Assembly: GCA_009746045.1 (NCBI GenBank)
Contig: RPFO01000034.1
Location: forward strand, 290,001 to 354,000
Source: Mesostigma viride
Lineage: Eukaryota; Streptophyta; Mesostigmatophyceae; Mesostigmatales; Mesostigmataceae
Reading direction: 5' to 3'
Length of the DNA stretch: 64,000 bases
Made by a program: the position numbers and the translations under genes. A model generated the notes under the pieces. It searched no databases and was not told the DNA's origin. It saw only the letters and a program-made list of their open reading frames with translations. Below are positions 42,956 through 54,806 of this stretch, piece after piece. How positions within the stretch are numbered: the first letter of the stretch is position 1; each line of letters starts with the position of its first letter.

Positions 42956-44300
42956 CTAGTCTGAGGTGGCAGGAGGGGGCTGCCAGGGCTTGTGGTCAAC
43001 GTGGATGACCGCCCCCCTCCAGTATACCGGCTTCCCCCTTGCGCTCTGCCGGAGCTGAAGGTAGGTCGGCCATAGCTCGCGTCGCCGTTGTTGCTGGGCC
43101 AGGGTCAAGTCGTCGTCCAGCGTGAAGCGAGTCTCCGAGAGCTTCTTGCGGCATTTAAGGAACGCCAGCTTGTCCGCCATGTACTTAAAGGTGAGGAGCA
43201 CGGGTGCCGGGCCAGCCTTCCCCCGCGCGCGGGAGGCGGACAGCCGACATGGCCAGCTCACCAGTGAGTAACATGGGGGCAAGAATGGCGCGCTTAAATG
43301 CCTCAAGAAGGCTCGTGGAGGTCTCACCTGCCTGCTGGTCGAAGTGCTTGACGATGACATTGTGGCTGCGCCGGGCGATGTCGGCTTCCTCGCGAAGGTC
43401 GAGGGCTTGTTGCTTGAGTTGTGCCGAGATGGTGGAGGTGGTGGAGGTGGTGTGCTGCTTAAGCAAGTCCGCCCAGGTGGAGGGAGCATCGCCGGCTGAG
43501 CCAGCAGACGCCGGCTGGGCGGCGATGTCCTTTACCGCCTGGGCGGTGAGGCCGGCGGTGTCATGCAAGCTCTCAAGGGCGTTGGCGGTGGCTTGAAGGC
43601 GGTGGTCGAGGTCGAGGAGCTGGGCTTTGATGTCGGCAGTGGAGGCGGAAATGGCAGTGGAGGTGGAGGCGGCGGCGGTGGAAATGTGAGGAAGTTCAGC
43701 AGTCAGCGTGCCGCCGATTGCTGCTATGTCGGCAGCAAGGGGGGTCACGTGCTGCTGAAAGGCTTCCGTGAGGATGGAGCGGAGGGTGGGGGCGGAAAGG
43801 GGTGAAGCCCAGATCTCGGCGTCAGAGCGCTGGAGAAGGGAGTTGAGGATGGCGTGCTGGAGACGGGGGCGGTAGCCGCCGACCAGATGGTAGACGTTGC
43901 CCACGCGGCTGCCGTCCGGGGCGAGGAGGCGGTTGGTGGAGAAGAGATGGAGGCACAGGTCGTTAAGCGAAGCGTAATCCCCGAAGAAGATGCAGCGCAT
44001 AGCATCGGTCGGAGAAATGGTGGCCCAGTCGTAATCTGCGACCTTGAAAGGCCGGGGACGAAAGCTCGGTTCTGGGTATGAAGACCCTCCTGTGGCGTCG
44101 GCTGGGCGGGTGCGCTTGGGGTCAGGCGATGCAGATGGCGAGGCGTTAAGCCCGGGGGGTTGCTGGACGACCACCAGTGCACTAGTGTCCTCGCCGCCTG
44201 CCGGACCTGATGGCGAAGCTGCAGCCGGAGCTGCAGGCGTATTTTCATTGCTGAGCGCAGCCGCCAGGCTGCGTTGCGTCGAGGCGCGTTTGGTCGCCAT
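42956..44300 (-). pseudogene. retroposon ORF1-like protein, frameshifted
   Basis: Start at 44300 ('MATKRASTQRSLAAALSNEN'). A Ser/Ala/Thr-rich N-terminal third is followed by long helices likely to form a coiled coil (about 43300-43650). The C-terminal domain 'VLLTFKYMADKLAFLKCRKK' with 'FTLDDDLTLAQQQRRRELWP' resembles the LINE ORF1 RNA-binding region (DDLT..Q..RR...P). Near 43228 this copy has two fewer G than copy 2, shifting the frame after 'MSAVRLPRA'; the remainder (42956-43227) is readable in the other frame. Confidence 0.75.
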
Positions 44301-44507
44301 ATATTGCGTATTAGATTCGGAAAATTATATCAGCATGTGCGTCTTAGAAAGACGAAGCGATAGTGATATTCACGGCTAAATTCGGTGCTCAAACGTGAAA
44401 GTTATGAGCTCCGACAGCCATGGCTACCTCGTGGCCGGAACCTGGAATTGATGGTGTAAGCTATCTAGGTCCTAGTTACAGGGGTGTGGGCACCGCGGCC
44501 CGAATCG

Positions 44508-44909
44508 CTATGAATGCCATATGTACGCGGTCACACGCGGAGCCCCCACAGACTTGGGGGTGGTCTCCTTCATCACTACTTGCCATCTATCCTTGCGTAC
44601 CATCTGCCTCCATATTACAGACAAACCAGGAGGCTGCCCGGGTGTGAGCCCGTCACGTCTAGTGTAGCACATGTCCATGCCGAGTCTATCACGAAAAGTC
44701 CACGGGTGGCGGCCCTGCCGCGCGCGGCCTGGGGCACGCCAGGTGAGGACATATCGCCCAGGCTGGGCGGGTTTGGTGCCAGCTAGTCTATCTGATGTGT
44801 CTACCTGATCTGTGCGGGCCAGGTGCCCGGCTAGGCCCAGGCGCCTGTGCTTAATAATGTGGGAAACATAGGGCAAATCAGCATACAGATCCTCATTACT
44901 AATGTGCAA
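44508..44909 (-). pseudogene. LINE ORF2 C-terminal fragment (copy C)
   Basis: 134 codons on the minus strand: 'ISNEDLYADLPYVSHIIKHR', then 'RLGLAGHLARTDQVDTSDRL', collinear with the tail of the LINEs at 574-1442 and 54817-55682 (RISDEIRQRRIAF.EHLARTSQVDT). It belongs to a diverged subfamily with no visible RT core. Confidence 0.75.
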
Positions 44910-46438
44910 ACCAAAGGGGATGTTAACCCTTCAATTGTGTCAACTGGAACCACCAGAACGGACTGAGTATGGGCATCTTAGTAAGTATGAGAGTATCTAG
45001 CCAAATAACATTTTCTGGCCCACCCTTGGAACCAAGGATGCTTTTATATCAAATAACTTTGGGGTCATGTCATTGGTCACATATCTATGCCCCACAGCTG
45101 CTATAAATAGCACCCCCCCCAAGGGGGTACGGTGCAGATGGGGTTCAAGAGATATATAATGCAATATGGACCATTTCTCAAAATCTGCTGACCCTGGCCC
45201 TTTGAGGGGAGTTCAAGATAATCACAGGCATGCCATAGATGCATTCACAACATGACATGCCATAGAACTGCACAGGCTAGCTAGCATACAGCCCAAAATA
45301 GCTCAGACCGTTATAACGGGTGCAGTTATTTTGGGGTGTTTTGGTAGCACTACCGTATAGGCATTCAATTCCAACGTGGCACAAAACATCATAGATGGCC
45401 ACACATGGATTCCCAAACACATTTCCAGCTTAAAAATCACAACAGCATGCTATACAACAAGTATAAAGCTTGTGCCAAGGCCCAAAACCAAGAGTATAAC
45501 GGGTTCACAAGGAGCTACATTATCAATGCATCCAACACACTATAAAGCAATTCCAATGATTGGCAATGATAGAGAAAACAAAAGAACTCACCTGGTTGTG
45601 CTTCCATGCAAGCAGGCCCTGGCCATTCATGTTTCTTGCATGCACTATGGACGCACAAGCAGAAGGATAACTTGGGCCAGCAAACCAAGAAGCAATGCCT
45701 AGAGCTTGCCAGAAAACCACTTGTCTCGCTATGTCTGTGCAGGGAAAAGCATCCCGCTATCAAGCCCACCATGTTAAGAGACAATACCAAACGCTACTTC
45801 ACTGGTTTCGTTGAAGCCTTAGCTAATAGCAATCAAATCTGGTCCAAAATCTGCGTGACATAGTGGTATTCCCCAACCATCACAAGCGAACGCGTACAAG
45901 CACTAAAGCAACAAAACGACAAGCAAAAACCATCGATTACATGTCTAAAACTAGTTTATAAACGATAGGACGACTTGGTACTGTAATGTATAAACGCTAA
46001 CATGTCAATACGTACCAGGTCGAAACCGCAGATTACCTGCTGTGCGGGAGCCATCACTCCCACCTCACGGACATAGCCTCGAACCTTTCCTGGCCGTCAT
46101 CGCTAATAAAACATGTCAAGAATAACGTAACAAGTCTATCCACGCGCAAATATATGGACGTTTGCCGCCGAACAACAGGTAGCGTACGCACTGTCACCGC
46201 CTGGCCGCTGACAGGATCTGCTGCACCGATTAGAACCTAGAGACATACTTGCGCACATCCAGACGCTTCACGGCCAGATTTATAACCTTTATAACACTCA
46301 AGGATAATTACTACAAAATTTGAGTTCAAAATTCCAAGCCATGCTCTCGTACCAGTCATTTGCCTGCACCGCCATAGCCGCGGACGTCAATTATTTTCAT
46401 TCACGTCGGTCCCGTTTGACCATGGTACCCCCCCAACT
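44910..46438. other. unassigned 1.5 kb
   Basis: No recognisable gene. One minus-strand stretch (about 45598-45745) reads 'VVFWQALGIASWFAGPSYPS', continues to 'GLLAWKHNQ' and is followed by a good donor (gtgagttctt), so it could be an exon of an unknown gene or transposon. The rest is featureless at this level. Confidence 0.35.
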
Positions 46439-48790
46439 TTGATTGAGTATATCTCCCTGGCCAGTTGTCCAAAGTACGGTCTGAATAGTGCCAGGCATAG
46501 CTTACGTCTAGATCTTTCGATCCCCCCAGGTTTGACCGTTGAATTATTTTTGGCGCGGCGCCTGGTTCTGCCACAAACTCAGTCCGTTAGAGTGGCGCGA
46601 GTTCAACTGGCGCCACGAAAACGGACTCAGTACAAATTAAGGGTTAAGGGCCTTGCGCAGCATCTTGGTGACGGCGCCGTCGAGTCGCTGCTCCAGCTCT
46701 TGCGTCAGTGTCCAGGGTTTAATGACTTGCGGTTTGATGACTTGCATCCAAGTTTCGACCCGGGGGGTGAATTCTTTAGTGCATTTCGATCCGCCTTGAC
46801 GAGAGCTATCAAAAGACACCCTGACTGAGTCCATTAGAAGGGCTAGGCAGGGGGTCGCAAGTTATGGTAATATAAGTTGGGTTTACGCCTCAGTTAAGTT
46901 GGGTTTACGCTTTAACCCAGTATAGTTGGGATGTCCCGAAGAAAGCCTCGAACCGTGAATGTGTACTGCTGGTGGCGCTGGCTGGAGAGGTTCGTGAAAG
47001 TTTCATATAGCGGCGACAGCGCGCACAACCAGTCACTGATGACCGTGCAAGGCCAATCGCGACGCGCGTGAGTACACCCTTTACACCGACCTCACTCAAG
47101 TGAAATGAACGGGTAAACGCTGGAGTACTTGGCTGCACACTGATATCATACAAGGGGCTCCCATGGTACTGGTCGCGCCTATGGTTAGTAGGTTATAACA
47201 AGCTCAAACCTGGGCGCCTCGTTTTTCCCACCACTCGTGAGGAGGTTGCACGACAGCTAGATCCTTTATTTCAATGATTTGATTGTGGACAATGCGCGCA
47301 AGCCCTTGGGCACGTTACATGGGCACAACCCTTATGCTGGCTTCCTAGCTGTGCGCATCACCGCCTATTCTGAGAGTGCTTGATCTCTACGCATGGCAGG
47401 GGGGACAGATATCGGTTACTGGCATATACTGGTCGGATTCATTTGCAGATCGCGTTTTTCCGCGTTTTCCGCGGCCCGGCACTGAACGCAAATGGTTTTC
47501 ACCTTTGCGGAGTGCCTGATCAGAATATACTGAAGTTACTGCTTTGGGCCTTTGGTGCAAAACATGCCATCGCTACACGCTTGGAACACCCTCATCCAGG
47601 CCATCCCAGCTACATGGCATGCTCTGATGATGGCCCCACGCAAGGCCCTCCAACCGGGTGATTAGATCAGTTTTTACCCAGACGGGATCACACCCACATG
47701 CAAAGGTCTGGTCCGGGGAGTGTTACCTCCGGCCGGAATTCAAGTCCAAGTGGCCGACATCCTTCCAGGCCACAATGGTTGCCTCAATCAGTTGGCGACA
47801 TGATGTGTATGTCTTCCAGCCCACCAATGTCACCGTATCCGGATGGTCCCGTGGTTAGTATCAAGGTCCTGCATGTTCCAACCGGACCCCACGACCCCGG
47901 CGAAGGCCATCACTTGGTTACACGTAGGCAATACGAGACCTGTTGGATACTTTACCATTGGACCCCCTGGAATTTGGCTGGACCCTGAACAAGGGGATGT
48001 CTAGGATCAGCAAATGTCTTTACGAGTACACGGCAGAATGGGGTTATGACATTTTATTGCACGAGAACCATAATAAGCTCCACCCTGGCCGCCCACGATG
48101 GGGCTTTCAATGGCCTGGTTACAGTTGGATTAAACTTATCACCCTGGCGGTCGATCACCCCTTGGTGGACCCGGCGCAGAGCGACCGACATTCAACATCT
48201 TTTACTGCACCGGGCAATCGGGGTAAACGCGACCCTCAGCACTCGGTTTCACCACGATGCGACATGCCTGTGCACCTTCCCCTCGGAAACAATTGAGCAC
48301 CGCTTTCTCTACTGCCAAGTGAGCGGGGTGTGGCAATGGTTGTTTAACGTATGGTCCGCATGGACCGCGCTACCACATTCCACATTAGCGCTATCAGTGC
48401 GTTGTATCATATTCGGTATTGCGGGGACCCCAGGGGATGAGTTGTCCGACAGTCGGTCAACTAGCCTGGGTATGGCTACGCACTAATATGCTATATGCGA
48501 TCTGGACTATCCGGAACGAGACGGTATTCAAAGTGGGGCACGAGTACACCAAAGCCGCCGTGGTGAGGCGGTCATTTATCTTCCTCTGGAACTCAGCAAT
48601 GCGTCGCGCTTGCCGTCTCTTGGCGCAAGAACAATACAAGGTGTGGGACCCCGGGCCCAACAATGACATGCCTAGCCCCTTGGAGCTCTTCCATGCGCTC
48701 CTGGGACGCAACAGGGTGTTTACTTGCATGCCTCACGGTGACCTTACGCGCGTCACTTGGCTCCCCTGCTCACATAATGCTCCTTTCTAA
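46439..48790 (+). pseudogene. decayed non-LTR retrotransposon with zf-RVT-like C terminus
   Basis: Fragments in several plus-strand frames. 48160-48480 reads 'LLLHRAIGVNATLSTRFHHD', then a Cys/His cluster 'CTFPSETIEHRFLYC' and 'VWQWLF', the zf-RVT pattern (C..C...ET..H....C....W) found after plant-type LINE reverse transcriptases. 48480-48790 continues 'LRTNMLYAIWTIRNETVFKV'. Upstream 46439-46828 is a 129-codon frame without clear homology. Frequent stops show it is dead. Exact borders are unknown. Confidence 0.6.
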
Positions 48791-49162
48791 ACCTTTCACC
48801 TCTCACACTACCCTCAGTGCATGGGTAACCAGCTGGTCGATACGTGGTAACCTACCGATATTCTTATTGGTTAATAAAAAATACCCATTTACCCGGAAAA
48901 TGAACGGGTAAACCCGGTCCCGGTCGCATGTGCTGTGGGGCGCGGTTTTCTGCTTGCGTGGCGAACGGCCGGAACGGGCGTGGCAGGCCTTGCATGCAGA
49001 ACGTCCTCCTGTGGTGATCTTGTCAAATCGCGAGTTTGTCCTGTCACGTGTCTATGGAGGCCCACACAATGGAGACAGTACAGTCACCGACGACTCGGCC
49101 GGCAACACTTCTGGATTTACGTACGAGAATGCGGGACGAGCTTGGCATGCCGCTCATTGAAT

Positions 49163-49598
49163 ATGCTGCCACTCTATGGCGCCCGTCTTGGCTGGACAGC
49201 TCGTCGCGGCAAAGGCCACTACAAGCCACTCACCAAGACAGCGTCGACTCTGGGAAGGGATGTGCGACCAAGAGGGGCTCATCGGCTACTTTGCATCACA
49301 TTCCTGTTTTGCTTCTTGGTATTCCTGGCAATAAGGTTGGCGTGTATGAAAACACAGGCCGTAGATGGCGCCCAGACGGCGGCATGGCAACTGTTAACGC
49401 AGTTCTACACGCTACATTCATTACGATGGTATCTAGCCACCTTGCCCGCCCGGCCATTGACATCGGCGGAGCACTGGGCGTCCTTCTTGACGGAAAATTC
49501 TAGTTGGCTTGGGGAAAGCCTGGCTGATCCAGCGGATGAAGAATCTGGAGAATCAAGAAAATCATCATCCTTTCTAGTACCTTACCTCGTGGGATCAG
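49163..49598 (+). CDS. O-fucosyltransferase-like exon 1
   Basis: Signal anchor and stem, ending 'SSFLVPYLVGS' plus one base (phase 1), donor gtgggc. The frame stays open to 49831, but splicing at 49598 restores the family motif in exon 2. Confidence 0.75.
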
Positions 49599-52500
49599 GT
49601 GGGCCCTCTCTACGCTCAAAATTAAATCATATTGGCCTCACTGCCCGCGTCGATTTCTTGCGACTTTCATCGCAGCATAGGCAATCCCAAGAATTTCAGT
49701 GCAGGCTCGGCGCATTCACGCTAAGATATCAAAATTTTACTGTCCTACACGCGAAGCTGCCAGCTTTCAGTTTACTTCACGTTTGGTTTACAGTCGCTTC
49801 TATCCAACGCTCGCCTGCATGTGATAACTGATAAGGCCTTTGCACTCCCACTTTGATTAACGGCCTTTTGATTTGTGGTAAGCTCCGGATGTGGCCAGCC
49901 TGTGAGTGAGGCTGGGTCAGTGGATAAGGCATACATCGCCTCAGTACAATCAGAGCCTACTGGTATGAAGGTGATAGTACTAAGGGGATGCTGGTTTTGG
50001 ATTCTGGTTTGGGATTCTGGTTTGGGATTCTGGTTTGGGATACTGGTTTGGGATGCTGGTTTGGGATACGGGTATGGGGGTGATACTTAGTTGACAAGAG
50101 CTCTCAAGCTTTTGGCATCCTTTGGCTTGAAATCTTTTCACCCACGTCCATGTAGTGAACATTTAGTACACGTTATAATATGTGAAAGACGCTTGCTCGC
50201 AATATCAGAGCTTTGCTAGCTGATAGGAAGATCGAGGATTATCCAGGGGAACAGGTGGGGGAATAGGCGGGAAGCCTCTGACCTAATGGGGGTTATGGGT
50301 GCTGTGACCTACCGAGGGTAATGGGTACTTTGACCTACTAGGGGTAGTGGGTATTTTGACCATCAGGGGTTATGGGTACGTACGTTCCGACACATCATAT
50401 TGCATTGTGTTTGAATGCTGAAAGAGCGGTCCCATCTGGCTTTCCTAAGAGTTTGCACCACTTTGGACCGTTTCTAATGCTTTCCCATGCCTGGTTTACC
50501 CTTCCTCCCACAGCCAGCAATGTGAACTCCTATTTACTGTGCTTTCTCATTGTTACAATAAATACTCTAAATACTCTCACGAATGGTTGCTACAGTTGTT
50601 GCTATCACATTCTCTAAGACATGTTTATAACTTGATGAGCATGCATCTAACATGCCATGACGCCTATTTACTGTGCTTTCTCATTGTTACAATAAATACT
50701 CTGACGAACGGTTGCTACAGTTAATGCTATCATATTATCTGAAACATGTTTGTAACTGGATGAGCATGCATCTAACTTGCCATGGCGCGCACAGGTGTAA
50801 ATACTGCTATTGTACTCTTACCAAAGGGGCACCTGACCAAATGGGTGCCGTGCCGTGTGCTGGTGCCAATAACCTCTGTGTGTGTGTGTGTGCGATTGCG
50901 CAGGTGCCAACAACCTAGTCATGCAGCTGCAGACCGCGGCCATACTGGCGCACATCACCCGCCGCACACTGTGCCTGCCACCGCTACGCCAGCATTACCG
51001 TGACGTGGGCACCGTGGGGGGCCAGCAGCCGGTGGTGCTGGCAGACCTGGTGGATGCGGACAGGGTATGTTTTCAAACTTAACATAACTTAGGCCCTGCT
51101 TTAGTGGCAACGCGGTGGTACTAGAATCTTGGCATGGAATCTTCTTGGCGCCACGAGTAATTTCTTGATGCTTGTTTGGAATTGGCACTGTCTTACTTCA
51201 CCGCATTTTTTAATGTTCGAAGTCACAGTGTGTTTTTTACTGTATGGCCATTATGCAGTCAACCGCGTGCTATATGGCGTATCACATGGAGTGCGGCGGT
51301 CTTATTGGGTGCTATGCACTGTACGGCACTACAAACGAGTTTGTGGTGTACTGCATGACACGCCAGAAAACAAATCCATTGCTGTTGGCAGATTGTACTT
51401 GAACTGGTTGATGTCCCTGCCGAATCGTTTTCCCGCCCGTCTTCGCTGATCTTAGTGCTTCAACACCCACTAACCCCCCCCCCCCACATGTTCACTCAAT
51501 CATTCCCGTGCGCGCGCTCCCACCGCCCCTCCCCCTAACTCTTCCAAACACGTCCACCACCCACCCTCTCCTCTACTCACAATGCAAGTATCCTATTATA
51601 CAATAATTCTATCCACAACACACTTGTTGTCTACAGTTATCCGAGTTCGTACCGCTGCTACCCGCCGACGCCTGCGCTCGAGCCTGCCTTAATTCCATCA
51701 ACCGCGTCTGGAACTTTGGCTTCCCCGGAGCCCCACCCCCTGATCCCGCCACCCTCAGCAACGTCCTCGGAGAACTGGGCTTTGTGCCACCGTCCCTTCA
51801 AGAGTTCCAACCGGGCGCCAGCACCCAGCCCACAGATAGCCATGCCAGCAGATATGGCCCAGGGTCACATTTCCAGTACGGGACCTGGCATGGCCATAGC
51901 GCTGATATGACAGAATCATCACATGAAGCGGAGCCGTTACCTAGGGCTGAAGGTTCACTCACTGGGCCAGGTTCTCCGCTCTCTTCAGCAACCTCTCCTC
52001 TTCACTCGGCAGTCCTCGACCCTCCTCTGGGGAACAGTCCCTCCTTTTCCCCACCACACGTCACCAGCTTCCCCGGATGGCAACTGTGGGCGTCGAGGCG
52101 TGACGTCCTATCGCATACGTCACCCCACGCGGAGGACGCCTGTGTGCTGGCATACGCCCCATGGGGCAGCCGGGAGGGCCAGAGCCGCCCATTTGCGCGC
52201 TGGCTTAGAGCGTACGCGGAGGTGGCCCCTTTCTTCGGGCCCTCGGGCCCAGTGGCCCGCCTTAGCTCTGCATTTGTGCAATCGGCGTTCCTGGCCAAAG
52301 GCACCGCCGCTGCCATTAGCGTCGCCACCTCTGGCCCTATCGCTGCCTCCGAATTTTCTGCAGGGCTAGAGTGGACGGCCTTCAGAACGCATAGTAGTAC
52401 AGTGGTGCGGGATGCAACCACCCAGGAGGTGGAGGAGAGCACTGGGAGGCCATCGCCATTTGTGACAGGTGGAAGTGGCAGTCCCATGGTGCCCACACAG

Positions 52501-54204
52501 GCTCCGGACTCGATGTCATCCGATGCGATGTTGCCGAATGCAATGTCGCCGCATCCACTAATGGGAAGCCAAATGGAAGGGCGTGATGGTGTCATGCCAC
52601 TGCACACGCCATCAGGTGGTTCCATGCCACGGCTGCTGCATACCCTGCAATATGCCTCTGGGCCAGCCCCACCGCAGGTGCCCTCATGTGTCCCGGCATC
52701 CCATGGGCATACGCCACCCAGCACGCCCCCCCCGTCACTACCTCCATCCGGCACCGGTCCCTCCTCTGCCCCAGCAGTGCTGTATCCTACGGCGCCCTTT
52801 TTGGCGGTCCATTTGAGGCAAGAGGAGCTCAAGTGCCGCAGCCGACGCACCCCCTCGGTAGGGTGGCTGCCAGGAGGCACGGTGAGGAAGGCGACCGGGG
52901 GAAGAAAGGTGGCTACTGGCAGAAGGGGAGCACCCTTACAGGCACGGTTGGCCGAGCGGCAGACCGGGGGGCGCCAGGGCTCCTTGTCTACAAGTTTGCC
53001 TCAGGGGGCGAGGGCTGGTGTTCAAGGGGAGACCGGGGGGGTTCTAGGGGAGCCAGGGCAGGTCATCCAAGGTGGTAGAATCAATGAGAAAGGAGGCCAT
53101 GGGGTAGGGGTTAGTGAGGAGGATGCATCGGGGGACTTGTGGCCACCATTCTGTTTCGCTGCCACGCTGCCGCCGCCATTTGCGCCATCAGTGCACATGA
53201 GACCGCTGCACCAGTGGCGCCGGTTCATGTCCCTGGGGGACGTGGTGGCGGTCGTGCGGGCGGTCCAACGGGCGCACGGCTTGCGACACGTCTACCTGGC
53301 CACGGACATCAGGTACTGTGGTACACTATTGTTGTACTTTTCAAATAGCCACGACCCTCAGGTAAAGACTGAGATGATGTTTCATCGGGAAAGGGAATCA
53401 GGTAAGAAACTCTCTATTTGCAGCGGGCTTTGAGTACATGGAGTAGTGAAGCTTTGCATGGATCATTGTTGCCATGGCCACGGGCTGTCCCGCATGTTTC
53501 CATTGAACGGTGCCTCGATCATATGGTGCAAGCGAAATAATGTGTTATCTGTTGCTTTATGTCTAGTAATGGGGCACTGAGAGGTTAAACTGTTGTTGTG
53601 ATGTAAAGATCTATACCATAGTTGTGGAGAGATTAACTGCCGTTGAGTTCTTCTGTTGGTTGCTGTTGGTGCTGCCCATCCAGTTGACTGCTGGCTTGCT
53701 CTTGCTTGGATACTCCCATTGTGGATTCACGCGTTCATTTATCCCAGGGCCCCCCTGTTGTTGGAGCAGGTCAAGTCAGCCCTTGGAGCCTTCACTGCCG
53801 CGGATGTTCTGCGCATGATGCCACCATCCCATGAGGGGGACCCTGTTTCAGATGCCGACCTTCTGCCACTTGTCCGCAGGGGCGTTCCCCATGATCCACC
53901 AGGCAGGCCCACGTCGGGACCAGTACACCCAGGAGATGCACCTGTATCAACAACACAGGAACGTGACACCATCCGTATTTCTGCTGGCATGGGTGGAACA
54001 GTCGGGGGCGTGCCGGCTGTCAGCCCCGCGGTTTTGTCCACAATAGAGCAGGAGATATGCACGCGCGCAACGTGGTTCCTGGGCACCAGCGTGTCGTCCT
54101 GGACCGAGATGGTCATCGCGCGGCGTGTTGTACATTTCCGCAACGCGAACAACAGCTATGTAGATGAGCTTGCGTGCCAGGCTAGCACGTACAGCTGCAT
54201 ATGA
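49163..54204 (+). CDS. type II membrane O-fucosyltransferase-like protein, four exons
   Basis: Exons 49163-49598, 50904-51064, 51637-53312, 53748-54204; all phases agree, giving 909 aa. The N-terminal signal anchor 'LLCITFLFCFLVFLAIRLAC' (about residues 43-64) follows a basic stretch, as in Golgi type II enzymes. 'FLVPYLVGSGANNLVMQLQT' spans the exon 1/2 junction and matches the nucleotide-sugar motif GG.NNQ..QL, followed by 'RRTLCLPPL'. Exon 3 holds 'FLAVHLRQEELKCR' and ends 'GLRHVYLATDIR'. Exon 4 has 'IEQEICTRATWFLGTSVSSW'. These are the O-FucT (PF10250) landmarks. It should transfer fucose from GDP-fucose in the ER or Golgi lumen. About 450 residues of low-complexity sequence split the domain. 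The start is uncertain: an in-frame ATG at 48935 would add 76 residues. Confidence 0.85.
49987..50077. repeat. 15-bp tandem repeat
   Basis: About six units of attctggtttggg(a) with variants, in intron 1 of the fucosyltransferase-like gene. Confidence 0.9.
50531..50787. repeat. direct tandem duplication of about 130 bp
   Basis: 50531-50664 (starting tatttactgtgctttctcat) is repeated from 50665 with an 11-base deletion and a few substitutions. It lies in intron 1, about 120 bases before exon 2. Confidence 0.92.
50904..51064 (+). CDS. O-fucosyltransferase-like exon 2
   Basis: Phase 1 in, phase 0 out. It encodes 'ANNLVMQLQTAAILAHITRR' and 'TLCLPPLRQHYRD'. Acceptor gattgcgcag, donor gtatgt. A weak copy of the exon start (ggtgccaataacct) lies 41 bases upstream at 50862. 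Confidence 0.9.
51065..51636 (+). other. fucosyltransferase-like intron 2
   Basis: 572 bases, donor gtatgt and acceptor tctacag, with a C-rich tract at 51472-51484. No gene. Confidence 0.7.
51637..53312 (+). CDS. O-fucosyltransferase-like exon 3
   Basis: Phase 0 in, phase 2 out. It starts 'LSEFVPLLPADACARACLNS' and includes 'GWQLWASRRDVLSHTS' and 'CVLAYAPWGSRE'. A Ser/Pro/Gly-rich insert (about 52400-52780) precedes 'FLAVHLRQEELKCR', a second insert (52840-53130) follows, and it ends 'VVAVVRAVQRAHGLRHVYLA'. Confidence 0.85.
53748..54204 (+). CDS. O-fucosyltransferase-like exon 4
   Basis: Phase 2 in (AG+G restores Arg). It encodes 'APLLLEQVKSALGAFTAADV', a short variable part, then 'IEQEICTRATWFLGTSVSSW' and stops at 54204. 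The E.(E)IC.RA..F.GT..S.W box is the C-terminal landmark of protein O-fucosyltransferases. Confidence 0.88.
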
Positions 54205-54806
54205 GCGCACGTTGTTGCCAACAGCATGCGCTCACTTGGCATCCGCACGGCCGGTGCCATAACATCAGTACTGGCTGCTTTGTCAAACGATAAAGACATG
54301 AGTTGCTACACATGTCTGGACATGAAACGTAGTGTAGAATCACAAAGCTGGGCAGTACATTGTGGGCCGCATATCTGCATGAGTTTGTTATACGGCAGAT
54401 TGCTCGCTTTCGAGGCATTTGCCAATCATGCTGCACATGCGGCACATGCCAGACTGTTGATGTCATGTTCATGTATGGTTTGGCCAGCGAGCCTGGCACG
54501 GTAGATGCATGACGTACTGTGATGGACAACATACGGGGCCTAGTTTGATCTGCATTCATTCGTTCACTCCGGTGGGAGAGCCACGGGGTACCAACTTCTG
54601 ATCTGCATGTATCACATGCATGTGAGAATTCGCCTGTGCACATGCATGTCGTAGATGGTCCTTGGATCTGCATATACAGCCTCGAGCATCAGCTGCATTC
54701 AATTAACTCTTGCTCTCGCAGGGCCATGCTACCCAGCATGTACCTAGATTCATAGCCCCATTCTCATTGGGTGTACAATGCCATTATTGGTACAATATGT
54801 GGCCTA
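54205..54806. other. 3' flank of the fucosyltransferase-like gene
   Basis: No gene is seen in these 600 bases. It ends at the LINE target site. Confidence 0.55.

Larger units (their letters stand above)
42368..44300 (-). mobile_element. ORF1-bearing retroposon, copy 1
   Basis: Minus-strand element whose 3' end is an (ATTA)n tail at 42368-42390. A UTR of about 560 bases and the ORF1 follow upstream. The same arrangement, highly similar, occurs at 62778-64000. No reverse transcriptase frame adjoins ORF1 in either copy, so it appears non-autonomous or internally deleted. The 5' end lies somewhere above 44300. Confidence 0.75.

Noticed and set aside
52002-52880. 292-codon minus-strand frame
   Set aside because: Shadow of fucosyltransferase-like exon 3, which has conserved motifs on the plus strand.
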